From: Polychytrium aggregatum
Taxonomy: Eukaryota; Chytridiomycota; Chytridiomycetes; Polychytriales
Direction: 5' to 3'
DNA length: 38,820 nt
Assembly: GCF_025602895.1 (NCBI RefSeq)
Contig: NW_026516459.1
Span: 1-38,820, forward strand
In this document: piece by piece, positions 1 to 10,202 of the stretch
How the letters are laid out: each line of letters starts with the position of its first letter
How positions within the stretch are numbered: the first letter of the stretch is position 1
Made by a program: the position numbers and the translations under genes
Notes under the pieces: generated by a model
Databases searched by the model: none
Told to the model about the DNA's origin: nothing
The model's input: the letters and a program-made list of their open reading frames with translations, nothing else

Positions 1-68
1 TTTCATTCGTTTCCAAACCGTTCCTGTGACTGACCATTGGTTCCCACACCGAGTCGATTTCTTTTCTT

Positions 69-3000
69 GTGACTCGACTCTCCACCACTCCCATCACTCT
101 TGGTCTTCCCTGGATGCGCTTGCATAATCCAGTTGTCAATTGGAAGTCCCTCTCCCTTTCGTTCTCCGATCCCTCTTGCCTTGCTGATGGACACATCCTC
201 GCGGATGTCTCTGCTTCCTCCTTGGACACTTCGTCCCCTTCCGGCTATTCGCCTCCCCCTTCGGGCACTTCGCCTTTGACTCCCTCCCTCCGGTCCTTCC
301 CTTACACCGGTTCCCTCCTTTGGCACTTCGCCTTCCCTTTCTTCCCGCCTTGACTCTGCTTCGCTTTCTGAAGAGCCAACGGCTTTATCTTCGCCCGACA
401 TTGAGCTCGTTAATGCGGCGAGTCCTTCTCCGTCTTGCACGGGAAGACAAGCTCGACATTTTCGCTGCCCAAATGGATATCCGTCCTCCTTCGCCGGAGA
501 CGTATCCTACGGTGTCGATAAGGTCCGTGCTCACGACGAAGGTGTATGCCGAGTCTGGCACCCCTGTTGACTCTCGAGGTGTCCCGCTCAAATACAATGA
601 GTTTGGCGACGTTTTCAGCCTCAAGTCTGACCCTCCTTCTTCCTTGCATCCTCACCGTCCGTATGACTTGTCTATTGAGTTTGTACGGACCGAGGATGGA
701 AGGAACCTCGTTTGCCAAAGCCGGGGAAAGTCTAGCCTTTGTCCCCGGCCGAGGAATCTGCTCTTTCGGAGTATCTGACCAACGCCCTCGCACGTGGTTG
801 GATCGCCAAATCCTCTTCTCCCGTTGGTGCTCCCTGCTTCTTCGGTGAAGAAGCCAATGGTGGTCTTCGCCTTTGCGTCGACTACCGGGGCCTCAATGCC
901 ATCACGAAGAAGAACCGCTACCCTCTTCCCCTCTTCCAGGATCTTCTGGATAAACTTTCTTCTGCCCGCGTCCTTCTCACACCTTGACCTTCCTGATGCT
1001 TACCACTTGGTTCGTGTCAAGAAGGGCGATGAGTGGAAGACTGCTTTTGTTGCAAATCTGGCTCTTACGAGTACAATGTTATCCCCTTTGGTCTTTCGAA
1101 TGCCCCCGCTGCTTTTCAGTTTTTTATGAACGACATCTTCTCGGACCTCCTTGGTGTCTGTGTTGTCATTTATCTTGACGACATCCTGATCTTCTCAAAA
1201 GATCCCCTGGAGCATGAGGAGCATGTTAAGCTTGTTCTTTCTCGCCTTCGTGAACACTCTCTTAAGGTCAATCCGGCCAAGTGTTCTTTTGACCTTTCTG
1301 AAGTTGACTTTCTCGGCATGATCATTTCTGCCGATGGCATTAAAATGGACCCTGCCAAGGTCGAGGCCGTTTCCCTTTGGCCTGTTCCCTCTTCTGCTCG
1401 CGACATCCAAGTTTTTATTGGTTTCGCAAACTTTTACCGCCGCTTCGTCAAGGACTTTTCCGCACTTGCTCGTCCTTTGACTTCACTCACCACCAAATCC
1501 TCCACCTTCTCTTGGTCTCCCGAGGCCCAAGAGGCTTTTGATTCTCTTAAACGTTCATTCACTTCCGCACCTATTCTTCGTTACTTTGATTTCTCCAAAC
1601 CCGCTGTCATCGAGCCCGATGCTTCTGACTTTGCTCTGGGTGCCGTCCTTTCCCAGTTTGACCCTGACGGCGCTCTTCACCCCGTTGCTTTTCACTCTCG
1701 GCAATTCCGTCCCGCCGAGGTGAATTATGACACCCACGACAAAGAGCTCCTTGCTATTGTCGATTCCTTTACTGCCTGGCGTCATTACTTGATGGCTGCC
1801 GACCCCGATCATCCCACTCTTGTTTTCTCTGATCACCAGAACCTCACCCGGTTCACTTCCGCTTCCCAACTTTCTCGCCGCCAGTTCCGGTGGGCCCAAT
1901 TCCTTTCTGATTTTGCTTTTCGCATTTACCACCGCCCTGGTCGCCTCAACACCAAAGCCGATGCTCTCAGTCGCCGTTCTGACTTTGAGATAAAGCCTGG
2001 TGACTCCCTCCACTCCACCAACTTCCTTCAGCTGTTCGAGTCTATTTCTCTCGACAGCATCACCGTTATCGGCTCGAACCCCGATTTTCTTTCCGAGATT
2101 CGAGCTGCCACCCTTTCTTGTTCCCTTCTTTCTGACTTCAACGCCAAACGTCTTGATGGCGATTACTCCTTCCGTGACGGTCTCCTTTACTTTAAAGACC
2201 TGATCGTTGTCCCTTCCCCCGAGCTCCAGCTCAAAGTGTTTGAGCAACGTCACTGCTCCGCTGCCGCTGGTCACTTTGGTCTTGCCAAGACCGTTGAGCT
2301 CATCTCCCGGGACTTTCACTGGCCCCGGCTTCGTAAGTCTGTGCGTCGCTTCATTGCTAATTGTGAAGCGTGCCAGCGAGCCAAGCCGTCCCGTCACTCC
2401 CCTTATGGTTTACTTCACCCTCTCCCCGTTCCTTCCGAACGTTGGTGGGACCTGTCGATGGACTTCATCACGGATCTCCCACCTTCGAACGGCTTTGACT
2501 CCATCTTCGTGGTTAAGGACCGCCTGTCCAAACAAGCACACTTTGTGCCCACCACGAAGACGGTTACAGGCGAGCAAACCGCCGAACTCTTCCTCTCCCA
2601 CATCTTCCGCTTGCATGGTTGTCCCCGGTCTATTGTTTCGGACCGAGGAACTCAGTTTACTTCGGCCTTCTGGAGGCGCTTCAATGAGCTTCTGAAGACG
2701 AAGATTTCCCTTTCTTCTGCCTTCCACCCCGAGACCGACGGTTCGACCGAGGTTCTCAACCAGGTCATCGAGCAGTATTTGCGTATCCATTGCAATTACC
2801 TGCAAGACGACTGGACCCTTCACCTTCCCCTTGCCGAGTTCACTTACAACAACTCGGAAAACACCTCCACTGGCATGACTCCCTTCTTTGCAGTCCATGG
2901 CCATCACCCCATTTTTGATCCCTCCATCATCCGTGATCCTTCTGTTGTGCCCTCTGCCGAAGAACGTGTCGACCGACTTCAGACCGTTCTCGAGGATCTC

Positions 3001-3528
3001 AAGGCCAACCTCCGGGTTGCCCAAGAGTCCTACACTTTGCAGGCCAACAAATCCCGTCTCCCCACTCCCGACATCTCCGTTGGCGACCTCGTTTTTCTTG
3101 ATCGTCGCCACATCCGCACCCTTCGTCCCTCCAACAAGCTTGATCAGAAAAAGCTTGGCCCCTTTAAAGTTCTTCGCCGCATCAACCCCGTTGCCTTTGA
3201 ACTTAAACTCCCTTCCACACTCAAAGTCCACCCCGTCTTTCATGTATCCCTCCTTGAACCCCGAACGAAGGACATTGTTCCCGAGTTCACCCAACCCGAA
3301 CCTCCACCCATTCTTGTTGACTCCCAGGAAGAGTTTGAGGTCGAGACTGTTCTCGATTCTCGGCTCTTCCGTGGTCGCTTACAGTACTTGGTTCAGTGGA
3401 AGGGCTATTCCGAGACTGACCGGTCTTGGGAGCCCGCTGCCAATGTTTCCCACGCCACTGATCTTGTTGCTGACTTCCACCTTCGCTATCCCTCAAAGCC
3501 GAAGGCGACGCCCGGAGTTCGTCGCTAA
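69..3528 (+). pseudogene. pol: Element A pol, frame-broken at the 5' end
   Basis: Pol polyprotein: protease, reverse transcriptase, RNase H, integrase and chromodomain. The left part is broken. A protease remnant (ITLGLPWMR near 96) runs into a stop at 351-353. A linker fragment (LHPHRPYDLSIEF, about 643-685) and the RT start (LRLCVDYRGLNAITKKNRYP, about 862-921) lie in other frames. Further shifts occur near 980 and 1060. From about 1060 to the stop at 3526 one frame is open: NVIPFGLSNAPAAF, the RT catalytic YLDD near 1171, RNase H (DASDFALGAVL near 1618), an HHCC zinc finger (about 2252-2390), the integrase D,D,E residues (SMDFITDLP, VSDRGTQF, ETDGSTEV) and a chromodomain at about 3330-3500. 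The first cage aromatic is F rather than Y. At least four frame changes show that this copy is not autonomous. Confidence 0.88.
193..332 (+). repeat. Cluster of mini-hairpins with TTC-ending loops
   Basis: Short perfect inverted repeats sit within 140 bases of the decayed pol start. They are ACATCC/GGATGT (193-208), GGAC-ACTTC-GTCC (224-236), GGC-TATTC-GCC (243-253), GGC-ACTTC-GCC (264-274) and GGC-ACTTC-GCC (322-332). Four of the five share a five-base loop ending TTC. The same loop class recurs in the U5 part of this element's LTR. The function is unknown. Confidence 0.55.
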
Positions 3529-3540
3529 GGAAGGGGATGA
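3527..3540 (+). other. Polypurine tract of element A
   Basis: A purine-rich run (aaggaaggggatga, with one T) directly abuts the TGTTAG start of the 3' LTR and overlaps the last bases of the pol stop codon. This is the expected position of the plus-strand primer in LTR retrotransposons. Confidence 0.8.
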
Positions 3541-4084
3541 TGTTAGGGATAGCTTCTGCTTGTTCTCCACTTTGACTGCACACTTGGCTGTTCTTTTGCC
3601 TTTCTGTTTGTTTGTGTGTAGCTTTGCAGTTCCCCTCCAATTTTCCGCCTTTTGCCTGCCATTTCCGCTCCTTCCGCACTTCCGTTTCCCCGCGCTGCTC
3701 CGCTTCCTTTGTCTTCTTCGCACGCGCCGGTTTGTTTGTGCACGCGCCTTGCTGCGATTGGTTGCAATTCGGCTGCCGGTCATGTGTCCCACCACCGGTG
3801 ACTCATGACCTGCCTGACCGCCCCGATCTCTTGTTCATCTCGCATGCATTTGCCCCAACCTTATACTTGACCAATCCGCTTCTTGGACGTTGAGTCACAT
3901 TGCTTCGCCTTTGCACGTTTCTCCTGCCAGGTGCTTCGCTTTTGCTTGCGCCTCCCTCGCTTTGGTTCTCTGCCTGTCTCGGTGGTCCTTCTCGGCCCTC
4001 GTTCGTGCATCGCCCCCTTCGCCCTGCTCGATCGCCCACTTTTCCCTCCCTTGGCCGCCCTTCGCTGCCAAGTCCGGACTTGTC

Positions 4085-4092
4085 TATAAATA
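4085..4092 (+). promoter_or_regulatory. TATA box of element A LTR
   Basis: The tataaata sequence lies in the context tctataaatagcc, about 50 bp upstream of an AATAAA at 4143. The same tctataaatagcc core occurs in the family D LTRs, supporting a shared core-promoter type. Confidence 0.75.
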
Positions 4093-4182
4093 GCCTGACC
4101 CCCGCGATGTGTAGTCGAACCTCAGCGTTCAAAATAGGACTAAATAAAGTGCCTTCTACTTTATTCTCTGAGTGTTCCTCAC

Positions 4183-4326
4183 GTCTCATTTCGAGACTAG
4201 TCTTATCTTGAACGGATCTTTGCTTCCCTCGCTCCCTCTCCGAGTCCACTTCGGACTTTACCCTTGCCTTCCCTGAGCTCACTTCGAGCTCACTTCTTCT
4301 TTTGCCGTTGAGTCCCCTTCGGACTC
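4183..4326 (+). repeat. Four tandem mini-hairpins in U5 of the A LTR
   Basis: Four hairpins with five-base loops ending TTC are present: GTCTC-ATTTC-GAGAC (4183-4197), AGTCC-ACTTC-GGACT (4243-4257), GAGCTC-ACTTC-GAGCTC (4275-4291) and GAGTCC-CCTTC-GGACTC (4310-4326). The stems differ in sequence but each is perfectly paired, which suggests selection on or spread of the structure rather than simple tandem duplication. Confidence 0.6.
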
Positions 4327-4331
4327 TAACA

Positions 4332-4861
4332 GGACACGGCCTCCTCGCAAGATAAGGCCCTCAACGACCTCAAGCGCCTGGTCCAACTTAAATCCTGCCA
4401 AGCCTTCGCCACCCGCTTCGTCCAACTTGCCGCCCGAGTCCAGACCGACGAACCCACCAAGATGCACTTCTTCAAGGAGGGTTTGAAGTCTGAAGTCAAG
4501 TTCCATTTGATCGGTCTCCGCCCCGCTCCCGCTTCCCTGCCTGAGTTGATCAAGGCAGCGGTCGAGTACGACGATGCCCTTCATCGTCTCAAGGTCTCCT
4601 CCCGTTCCCAACCTCCTCCTCCTTCTTCTCGCTCTGCTCCCCATCACCATTCTCCCGCGCATGTTTCTTCTTCCTCCTCTTCTGCACCCACTCCCATGGA
4701 CCTTGACTCTGTCTCGGTCCGCCCTGCTAAGCTCTCCGACGTCGAGAAAAAGCGACGTCGTGAGCAGGGTCTCTGCTTGTACTGCGGGGAAAAGTCTTGT
4801 CCCGGCAGTCGCGATGTTCAGCAGTGCCCGGTTCTGGTCAAACGGAACTCGGGAAATGCTC
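4332..4861 (+). mobile_element. Element B remnant (gag fragment)
   Basis: This is a piece of a third Ty3/gypsy-like element, bounded on the left by the A LTR and on the right by the C3 5' LTR. Only gag coding sequence is visible. The rest would lie left of A (outside the window) and to the right of C3, whose own 3' end is missing here. It is the oldest layer of the nest seen in this window. Confidence 0.75.
4333..4861 (+). pseudogene. gag: Element B gag, C-terminal part, truncated both sides
   Basis: An uninterrupted frame of 176 codons runs from the edge of the A LTR to the start of the C3 LTR, which supplies an immediate TAG stop. The N-terminal two thirds resemble the helical Ty3/gypsy Gag (capsid) region (FATRFVQLAARVQTDEPTKM, then an FFKEGLKSEV segment equivalent to FFRLGLSDDV in D Gag). 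A serine/proline-rich linker and PTPMDLDSVS precede a basic stretch and a cysteine motif, CLYCGEKSC followed by a further cysteine nine residues on. The usual knuckle is C-X2-C-X4-H-X4-C; here the histidine position is cysteine and the spacing is longer, so the knuckle is either altered by mutation or a variant. The start and end of the gene are missing. Confidence 0.8.
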
Positions 4862-5170
4862 TGTAGGAGATGGTATCTCCGACGCTGTGCTGCGCGTACT
4901 GCGCGTACTGCGCGGCGCAGTGGGTCGTGACCTGTGCTGCGCTTTGCGTTTTCACGCACCGCAGGCAGGCCACCGCAGGGTATACCTGCGGGTTGCCCCC
5001 GTTCCCCCCGTTTGTCTGGAGTTCGGTTTTATCGTGAATAAACGTAAGTGCTCCCCGAGCTCACCCGTCCGCTAGAGTAGCCTAGCACCGCCCTGTTCTG
5101 CCCCGTCCTGTCTTGTCTTGTACCCCCTCCCTCCCCGTCTTGCCCCAACGTCCCAGTAGTGGACGTTACA
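4862..5170 (+). repeat. 5' LTR of C3 (309 bp)
   Basis: The LTR begins TGTAGG and ends GTTACA. By eye it appears the same as the other C LTRs: 5952-6260, 17357-17665, 22515-22823, and the split copy 17190-17356 plus 22824-22970. It carries an inverted repeat near its tip (GGAGAT-ggt-ATCTCC), a second palindrome CCGCAGG-GTATA-CCTGCGG near 4970, an AATAAA at 5037-5042 and a GTAAGT immediately downstream. No classical TATA box like that of A or D is present. Confidence 0.95.
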
Positions 5171-5223
5171 TGGTAGCATCGGAAATCCTCGTCTTGTTTT
5201 CGTCCTGTTTGTCCTCTTTCTAG
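5044..5223 (+). other. Candidate 5'-leader intron of family C
   Basis: A consensus donor, GTAAGT, lies at 5044-5049 inside the LTR. A long pyrimidine tract ends in ctttctag at 5216-5223, 69 bases before the gag ATG. Removing this 180-nt segment would excise U5 and the primer-binding site but leave the gag ATG, giving an mRNA that could be translated but not reverse transcribed. No strong branch-point consensus was seen. This is inference from splice signals only. Confidence 0.35.
5171..5182 (+). other. Primer-binding site of C3 (tRNA type)
   Basis: TGGTAGCATCGG starts directly after the LTR terminal CA. TGG pairs with a tRNA CCA end. TGGTAGC matches the start of known initiator-methionine primer sites, but the remainder differs from yeast (TGGTAGCGCC), so the tRNA identity is provisional. 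No complementary segment was found in the C LTR, so self-priming is not supported for this family. Confidence 0.65.
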
Positions 5224-5292
5224 ATCCTCAAGCTGGATCCCGCCTCTCTTGCCGACCGACTCTCCTCTCTGTCCCTGGAGCCTGCCCCTGCC

Positions 5293-5951
5293 ATGAGCAA
5301 CCCCCGCCCACTTCCGGAAGCCTTCCTCAAGACCTTCCGTGCCCCAGTGTTTACTGGGAAGAGCCGCTCCTCCTCGGTGGAGGACTGGCTGCAGCAACTC
5401 GAGGACTACCTCGATGCTGCCCAAGTCGCCCCCACCCACCACATCGTCGCCGCCAAGCTCTGCTTAAAGGACCAGGCGTACCGTTGGTACCGCCGCCAAG
5501 GGTTCGACGAGCAGAGCGAAGGTGTGTTTGACGACTTCAAGGACCGCCTCCGTCGCCGCTTCGGCAGCCCCAATGCTGAACTCATTGCCCGTGACAAGCT
5601 ATACTCTCTCGTGCAGCGTGGTTCTGTGACCCGCTACATCGAGGAGTTTGAAGACCTCTCCTCCCAGATTGAGGAGCTGGGCTCTGCTGATGCGATGTAC
5701 CTCTTCCAGAAGGGCCTCAAGCCCAAGATCAGAGAGTACATCGCCAGCAACCCTGATGCCCGCAAGTCCCTGGACGTGATGATGGACGTTGCCGAGAACC
5801 TCGACAACGTCCAGTACCATGGCCGCCAGTTCTACCCGCAGCTGGCAGGCGGCCATCGGTCTCATCACGTCCCAGCCCGTCCGCCTCGCCCGGCCCCGCC
5901 CGCAAGACCCATGCCTGAGCCCATGGACGTTGACGTCAACGCCATGGAGGC
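5293..5951 (+). pseudogene. gag: C3 gag, N-terminal part, interrupted by C1
   Basis: Starts at the ATG at 5293 ([20 protein letters not shown]) and stays open for 219 codons to the C1 insertion point, then runs into C1 LTR sequence. It matches residues 1-219 of the intact 273-residue C2 Gag and contains the Gag capsid-like helical region ([42 protein letters not shown]). The zinc-knuckle end resumes at 22976. The ATG is the first in frame after the predicted leader intron. The reading frame has no other damage, so the only lesion is the C1 insertion. Confidence 0.9.
5947..5951 (+). repeat. Target-site duplication of C1, left copy
   Basis: The gaggc sequence here is repeated at 22971-22975 directly after the distal LTR end of C1. 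Intact family C gag (C2) has gaggc once at this place, so the pair marks a true insertion. Confidence 0.93.
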
Positions 5952-6260
5952 TGTAACGTCCACTACTGGGACGTTGGGGCAAGACGGGGAGGGAGGGGGT
6001 ACAAGACAAGACAGGACGGGGCAGAACAGGGCGGTGCTAGGCTACTCTAGCGGACGGGTGAGCTCGGGGAGCACTTACGTTTATTCACGATAAAACCGAA
6101 CTCCAGACAAACGGGGGGAACGGGGGCAACCCGCAGGTATACCCTGCGGTGGCCTGCCTGCGGTGCGTGAAAACGCAAAGCGCAGCACAGGTCACGACCC
6201 ACTGCGCCGCGCAGTACGCGCAGTACGCGCAGCACAGCGTCGGAGATACCATCTCCTACA
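5952..6260 (-). repeat. 3' LTR of C1 (309 bp)
   Basis: A full-length copy of the C LTR in reverse, reading TGTAAC...CTACA on the plus strand. With the C3 5' LTR at 4862-5170 it forms a 309-bp inverted repeat around the 781-bp C3 leader and gag fragment. The pol stop lies 9 bases inside the element. Confidence 0.95.
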
Positions 6261-6269
6261 CTCCCACAC

Positions 6270-9200
6270 TTAAGAAGGCTTCCTGCGAGGAGCCCTGCGT
6301 GTGCTCTTTATTTGGGGCTCCTCGAGGTGTTTACCGTATTTACTCAGCTCCTCGGGTGCATGGGACAAGTCCTCCAGTGTTTGCCATGTGTTGCCCGAGT
6401 GTGGGTAACCAACCCACTTGACATAAAACCGAAGTGACCCATCAGCCACTTTCTTGTGCCTCACGATCCTTTCGACTTCATATTCTTGAGTATAGTATTG
6501 TCCGAGGTCGTCTTCCAGTGGTGCGTCGTCCGGGACACCTTCGTCGGCGTCGGGGAACTGTGCTGGACTGCGGGTCGTGTGGCGACGCAGCTTGGACACA
6601 TGGAAGACAGGATGGAGCTTGCTTCCAGGTGGCAAGTCCAACAGGTAGTTGAGGGGACTGGGTCGGGCCGCTATCTTGAACGGTCCTCGGTACTTGGGCA
6701 ACAACTTCTTTGACTGGGCTTCGGGGACCTTGATGTTGTCGGCGTCCAGGTAGACAAGGTCTCCAACTTCAAAGGAGACATCCTGGTGTCGGCGGTCGTA
6801 GTACTTCGCCATCACTTGTTGCGCATCCGTGAGCGCGTCGGCGATCATCTTGTGTCGGACTTGATGATCTTTGACAAAGGCACTTGGTTTGGGAGGCAAT
6901 CCAGCCGTGGACTCGGTCAGTGTCAAGGAGGTGGGAACATCAGGCTGGAATCCGTAGAGCGCCTCAAAGGGGCTCAAGCCAGTTGTGCTCGACTTGGCGG
7001 TGTTGTATGCAAACTCTGCATGACTCAGCTGTATGTCCCAGTCGTCTTGGCTGGTCGAGGCGTATGTCCTCAGGTATTGCTCGAGGGTGCGGATCGTCCG
7101 CTCGGACTGTCCATCCGTTTGTTGGTGGTGCGAGGTTGACATGTTCAGCTTGGTGCCGAGATGGTCGAACAGACTTGTCCAAAACAAGGAGGTGAATCGG
7201 GGGTCTCGATCACTGACGATGGACTTTGGGAGGCCGTGGTGCTTGAACACATGCTTGAAGAACAGCAGTGCAAGGTCAGGCGCGGAGCATGTCGTCTGGC
7301 ACGGCACAAAGTGTGCCATCTTGCTGAACCTGTCGACAAAGACAGCGATTGCATCGTGGTCCAACTTGGTCGTCGGTAGATGCGTGATGAGATCCATGGA
7401 CATGCTGGTCCAGGGGCGGTCGGGAACAGGCAGGGGTTGCAGCAATCCTTGCTCTCGGGTCGTGCGTGACTTGACCATCTTGCAGGTATGGCAGGACTCG
7501 ATGTACTTCTCGACGGTGCGCTTCATTCCAGGCCAGTATGCGACTTTGGCCAGTCGGTCGTATGTCTTCTCGACTCCAAAGTGTCCAGCGAGGGGCGAGT
7601 CGTGGACCTCTTGGAGCAACTTGGTCTTCAACGACGGAATGTCCGGCACACAGACACGGCTGTCCTTCTTCAGGAGGAGCAGGCCATCACGCACTGTGTA
7701 CTCGGATGATTCGTCGTCCTTGGGGAGCTTAGACACCTTTCGGAACAGTTCTCCGAACTGTTTGTCGTTGGCGATGTTGTCTCGGACAACATCCAGCATC
7801 GTGTTGTCGACACTGACAGTCGACTCGTACAGTGACGCCAATTGGTAGTCGGGGCGTCGGGACAGTGCGTCAGGCACCACATTGAGTTTGCCTTTCTGGT
7901 ATACAACCTCGTAGTTGTACTCGGCGAGGAACTCCATCCATCGCGCTTGGCGTCGGCTCAGGTTCTTCTTGGTGTCGAGGTAACGCAGTGACTGGTGGTC
8001 CGTCACAATCTTGAAGGGCTTGGCGGTACCGTGGAGGTACACTCGGAACTTCTGCAGCGCGTAGATGATCGCAAGCTGCTCCTTCTCGTGCACGGGATAG
8101 TTGATCTCGTGTTGGGACAGTTTGCGCGACTCGAAGGCAACGGGCCTTCCCTCCTGCATCAAAACAGCTCCCACCGCAAAGTCGGAGGCGTCGGTGTGCA
8201 CGGAGACATCCGTGTTCGGGTCGAACACAGCGAGGACAGGAGCGTTCGTCAAGGCGTGCTTGAGGGTCTCGAACGCTTGGCGTTGTGGGTGGTCCCACAC
8301 GAAGGGGCACTCTTTGCGGAGTAGGTCTGTGAGTGGACCGGCAGTGCGCGCCAGATCGGGGATGAATCGGCGGTAGTAGTTGACGAGACCGAGAAACGAC
8401 TGCACGTCAGAGACGCATGCGAGCGGCGGCCACTCGACCACAGACTTGACCTTGGCGGGGTCGACTTCGATTCCTCTTCCTGAGACAACGTGTCCCAGGA
8501 ACGGGACTTGATTCTTGAAGAACTCACACTTGGACAGTTTGGCATACAACTTGTGCTCGCGTAGCTTGGCCAGCACGCGGGCGACATGACCTTCATGGGT
8601 CGCTTCATCCTTGCTGTACACAAGGATATCATCCAGGTACACGATGACAGAGTTGTCGAGCTCTTGGCGGAACACATCGTTCATCAGCTGCATGAACGTG
8701 GCAGGTGCGTTCGTCAATCCGAACGGCAGCACTAGGAACTCGTACAGTCCGTAGCGAGTCCTGAAGGCGGTCTTGTGGACATCATCCTCGTGGATGCGGA
8801 TCTGATGGTAGCCTGAGCGGAGGTCTATCTTGCTAAAGACCTTTGCTCCACTCAGACGATCCATCAACTCGTCGATCCTGGGCAACGGGTAGGTGTTCTT
8901 GATGGTCTGTTTGTTTAGTGCGCGATAGTCGACGCACATCCTGAGATCACCTTCTTTCTTCTTGACAAAGAGCACTGGTGCACCATACGGTGACTGGCTC
9001 GGGCGGATGAACCCATGGGCGAGGAGGTCATCCAACTGGCGCTTGAGTTCGTCCATCTCCGTCAGCGACAGTTGGTACGTCGGTCTTGACGGAGGCGACG
9101 AGCCTGGTTCGATGTCGATGCGATGATCGACGGTGCGTTGGGGTGGCAGGCATTGTGGCAACTGGTCGGGGAATACGTCCTTGTACTCGTCGAGCAGCTT

Positions 9201-10202
9201 GGTCACCACAGGCGGGGGACCGGGACCGGCTTGGTCGGTGTCGTCGACCTCACGCACGACACAGAGGAACGACGTGTCCTTCTTGATCAGCCTCTTGAAT
9301 TGCATGGCTGAGAGGAGAGGTGGCATGTTGGGTGAGGCCATGCCCTGCAGGACAATGTCAGGGCCAACACGGACAGTGCGGCCTTTCCAGTCGACGACTG
9401 GAGTCGGCTCGGCACGAGCAAGCCAGCTCATGCCGAGGATGGCATCGAACTTGGTGTCGATCACTTGGAACAACAGGACAGGATGGTACTTGGGATGGAG
9501 GGCCACTCGCAGGACCACTTGGTGTGTGCACTGCTGCACACGATCGTCTGCAAGCGCCACACTCATCGGCGACTTCTTCTTGGTTGCATGTATGTTGAGC
9601 TCCTGGAGCAAGCGTCTGCTGACAAAGTTGCAGCTTGCTCCAGAGTCCACCATCATTCGGACGGTGTGACCTTGGACGGTGGCAGGGAGGTACAGCAGGG
9701 ACTCTTCATGGTCCTCCTGCACAGCCTCCTGCACCATGACTTGACTTGGGGGAACGGGCGACACTTGGTCTTGGTTGGCTTCATCACGGCCACTCGGACA
9801 TTTTGGATAGGGTTCGGCCATTGCGGGGGCCTGCGGCGTCAGCACGCCATTGCACACGACGTCCACGGCTTGCGGACACATGTCGGAAGCATCCGACACA
9901 CACGACTTGACAGGGGTGAGGGCACAGGCGGTCCTGTCCCTCAAGGGTTCTTGATTTTCTTTTTTGTTTTGGTTTTCAATTTTGGTTTTCTCTTCACGTT
10001 CGTGGAGAGGCAGGCGGCTTGCGCCACCATGCACCTCTCGCACGACGCACAACACTTGGTTTGTTTCTCCTTCGGGGGAGGGGGCGAGGTGAACTTCCTC
10101 TGGAGACGCGTGGACTGCATTGAGCAATCCACGGCGTTGGTCTCCTACTAGGGCTCCAGAGCCACCTAGTAGGGTCGGCCGTTTCCCGACTTCATGGGGC
10201 AC
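6270..10202 (-). CDS. pol: C1 Pol (PR-RT-RH-IN-chromodomain)
   Basis: An open frame of 1310 codons, predicted to be made as Gag-Pol by a -1 frameshift at 10181-10187; the first triplet at 10202 is GTG and is not needed as a start. Approximate residue positions: aspartic protease VDSGAS at 184; RT from [11 protein letters not shown] (418) through catalytic YLDD (520); RNase [13 protein letters not shown] (668); integrase HHCC finger (866-905); catalytic D,D,E in MDLITHLP (934), SDRDPRF (995) and QTDGQSER (1027); a GPF module (KYRGPFKI); and a C-terminal chromodomain (EYEVERIV ... FYVKWVGYP). All three chromodomain cage aromatics (Y, W, Y) are present. The protein is identical to C2 Pol, with no stop or shift. 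This pol is intact, but its gag is disrupted by D1. Confidence 0.95.
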   Translation of the reverse strand: MPHEVGKRPTLLGGSGALVGDQRRGLLNAVHASPEEVHLAPSPEGETNQVLCVVREVHGGASRLPLHEREEKTKIENQNKKENQEPLRDRTACALTPVKSCVSDASDMCPQAVDVVCNGVLTPQAPAMAEPYPKCPSGRDEANQDQVSPVPPSQVMVQEAVQEDHEESLLYLPATVQGHTVRMMVDSGASCNFVSRRLLQELNIHATKKKSPMSVALADDRVQQCTHQVVLRVALHPKYHPVLLFQVIDTKFDAILGMSWLARAEPTPVVDWKGRTVRVGPDIVLQGMASPNMPPLLSAMQFKRLIKKDTSFLCVVREVDDTDQAGPGPPPVVTKLLDEYKDVFPDQLPQCLPPQRTVDHRIDIEPGSSPPSRPTYQLSLTEMDELKRQLDDLLAHGFIRPSQSPYGAPVLFVKKKEGDLRMCVDYRALNKQTIKNTYPLPRIDELMDRLSGAKVFSKIDLRSGYHQIRIHEDDVHKTAFRTRYGLYEFLVLPFGLTNAPATFMQLMNDVFRQELDNSVIVYLDDILVYSKDEATHEGHVARVLAKLREHKLYAKLSKCEFFKNQVPFLGHVVSGRGIEVDPAKVKSVVEWPPLACVSDVQSFLGLVNYYRRFIPDLARTAGPLTDLLRKECPFVWDHPQRQAFETLKHALTNAPVLAVFDPNTDVSVHTDASDFAVGAVLMQEGRPVAFESRKLSQHEINYPVHEKEQLAIIYALQKFRVYLHGTAKPFKIVTDHQSLRYLDTKKNLSRRQARWMEFLAEYNYEVVYQKGKLNVVPDALSRRPDYQLASLYESTVSVDNTMLDVVRDNIANDKQFGELFRKVSKLPKDDESSEYTVRDGLLLLKKDSRVCVPDIPSLKTKLLQEVHDSPLAGHFGVEKTYDRLAKVAYWPGMKRTVEKYIESCHTCKMVKSRTTREQGLLQPLPVPDRPWTSMSMDLITHLPTTKLDHDAIAVFVDRFSKMAHFVPCQTTCSAPDLALLFFKHVFKHHGLPKSIVSDRDPRFTSLFWTSLFDHLGTKLNMSTSHHQQTDGQSERTIRTLEQYLRTYASTSQDDWDIQLSHAEFAYNTAKSSTTGLSPFEALYGFQPDVPTSLTLTESTAGLPPKPSAFVKDHQVRHKMIADALTDAQQVMAKYYDRRHQDVSFEVGDLVYLDADNIKVPEAQSKKLLPKYRGPFKIAARPSPLNYLLDLPPGSKLHPVFHVSKLRRHTTRSPAQFPDADEGVPDDAPLEDDLGQYYTQEYEVERIVRHKKVADGSLRFYVKWVGYPHSGNTWQTLEDLSHAPEELSKYGKHLEEPQIKSTRRAPRRKPS
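10144..10187 (-). promoter_or_regulatory. -1 frameshift signal of C1
   Basis: On the minus strand the heptamer GGGAAAC (10181-10187) lies in gag phase as G GGA AAC. It is followed by a 7-nt spacer and a hairpin at 10144-10173 whose outer 8-bp stem is cctactag/ctagtagg and inner stem ggct/agcc. The gag stop TAG is the last three bases of the left stem arm. Confidence 0.85.

Larger units (their letters stand above)
1..4331 (+). mobile_element. Element A: old Ty3/gypsy chromovirus, 3' part
   Basis: This is the 3' portion of an LTR retrotransposon: the end of a protease region, a frame-broken reverse transcriptase start, an intact downstream pol frame, a polypurine tract at 3527-3540 and a 791-bp 3' LTR at 3541-4331. 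The 5' LTR, gag and primer-binding site lie left of the window. The DNA immediately right of the LTR (4333 onward) encodes an unrelated gag fragment in mid-reading-frame, so A was inserted into another element (B). The domain order and the C-terminal chromodomain place it with chromoviruses; its chromodomain and protease remnants resemble those of family D more than those of family C. The target duplication would begin with ggaca at 4332, but its left partner is outside the window. Confidence 0.9.
3541..4331 (+). repeat. 3' LTR of element A (791 bp)
   Basis: The LTR begins TGTTAG and ends CTAACA, a perfect 6-bp terminal inverted repeat. A TATA box (tataaata) lies at 4085-4092 and an AATAAA signal at 4143-4148, giving a U3-R-U5 layout. 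The last 150 bases carry four small hairpins. No second copy of this LTR is in the window, so its age cannot be estimated by LTR comparison. Confidence 0.92.

Noticed and set aside
1555..3294. Long antisense frames of 280 and 294 codons opposite element A pol, and similar ones opposite C and D pol (219-271 codons)
   Set aside because: They lie exactly over conserved pol domains, recur wherever pol is present and have no recognisable domain. Codon bias on the coding strand leaves the other strand open.
4862..5170. Self-priming in family C
   Set aside because: The reverse complement of the sequence after the LTR was not found in the C LTR, and the site begins TGG as tRNA primer sites do.
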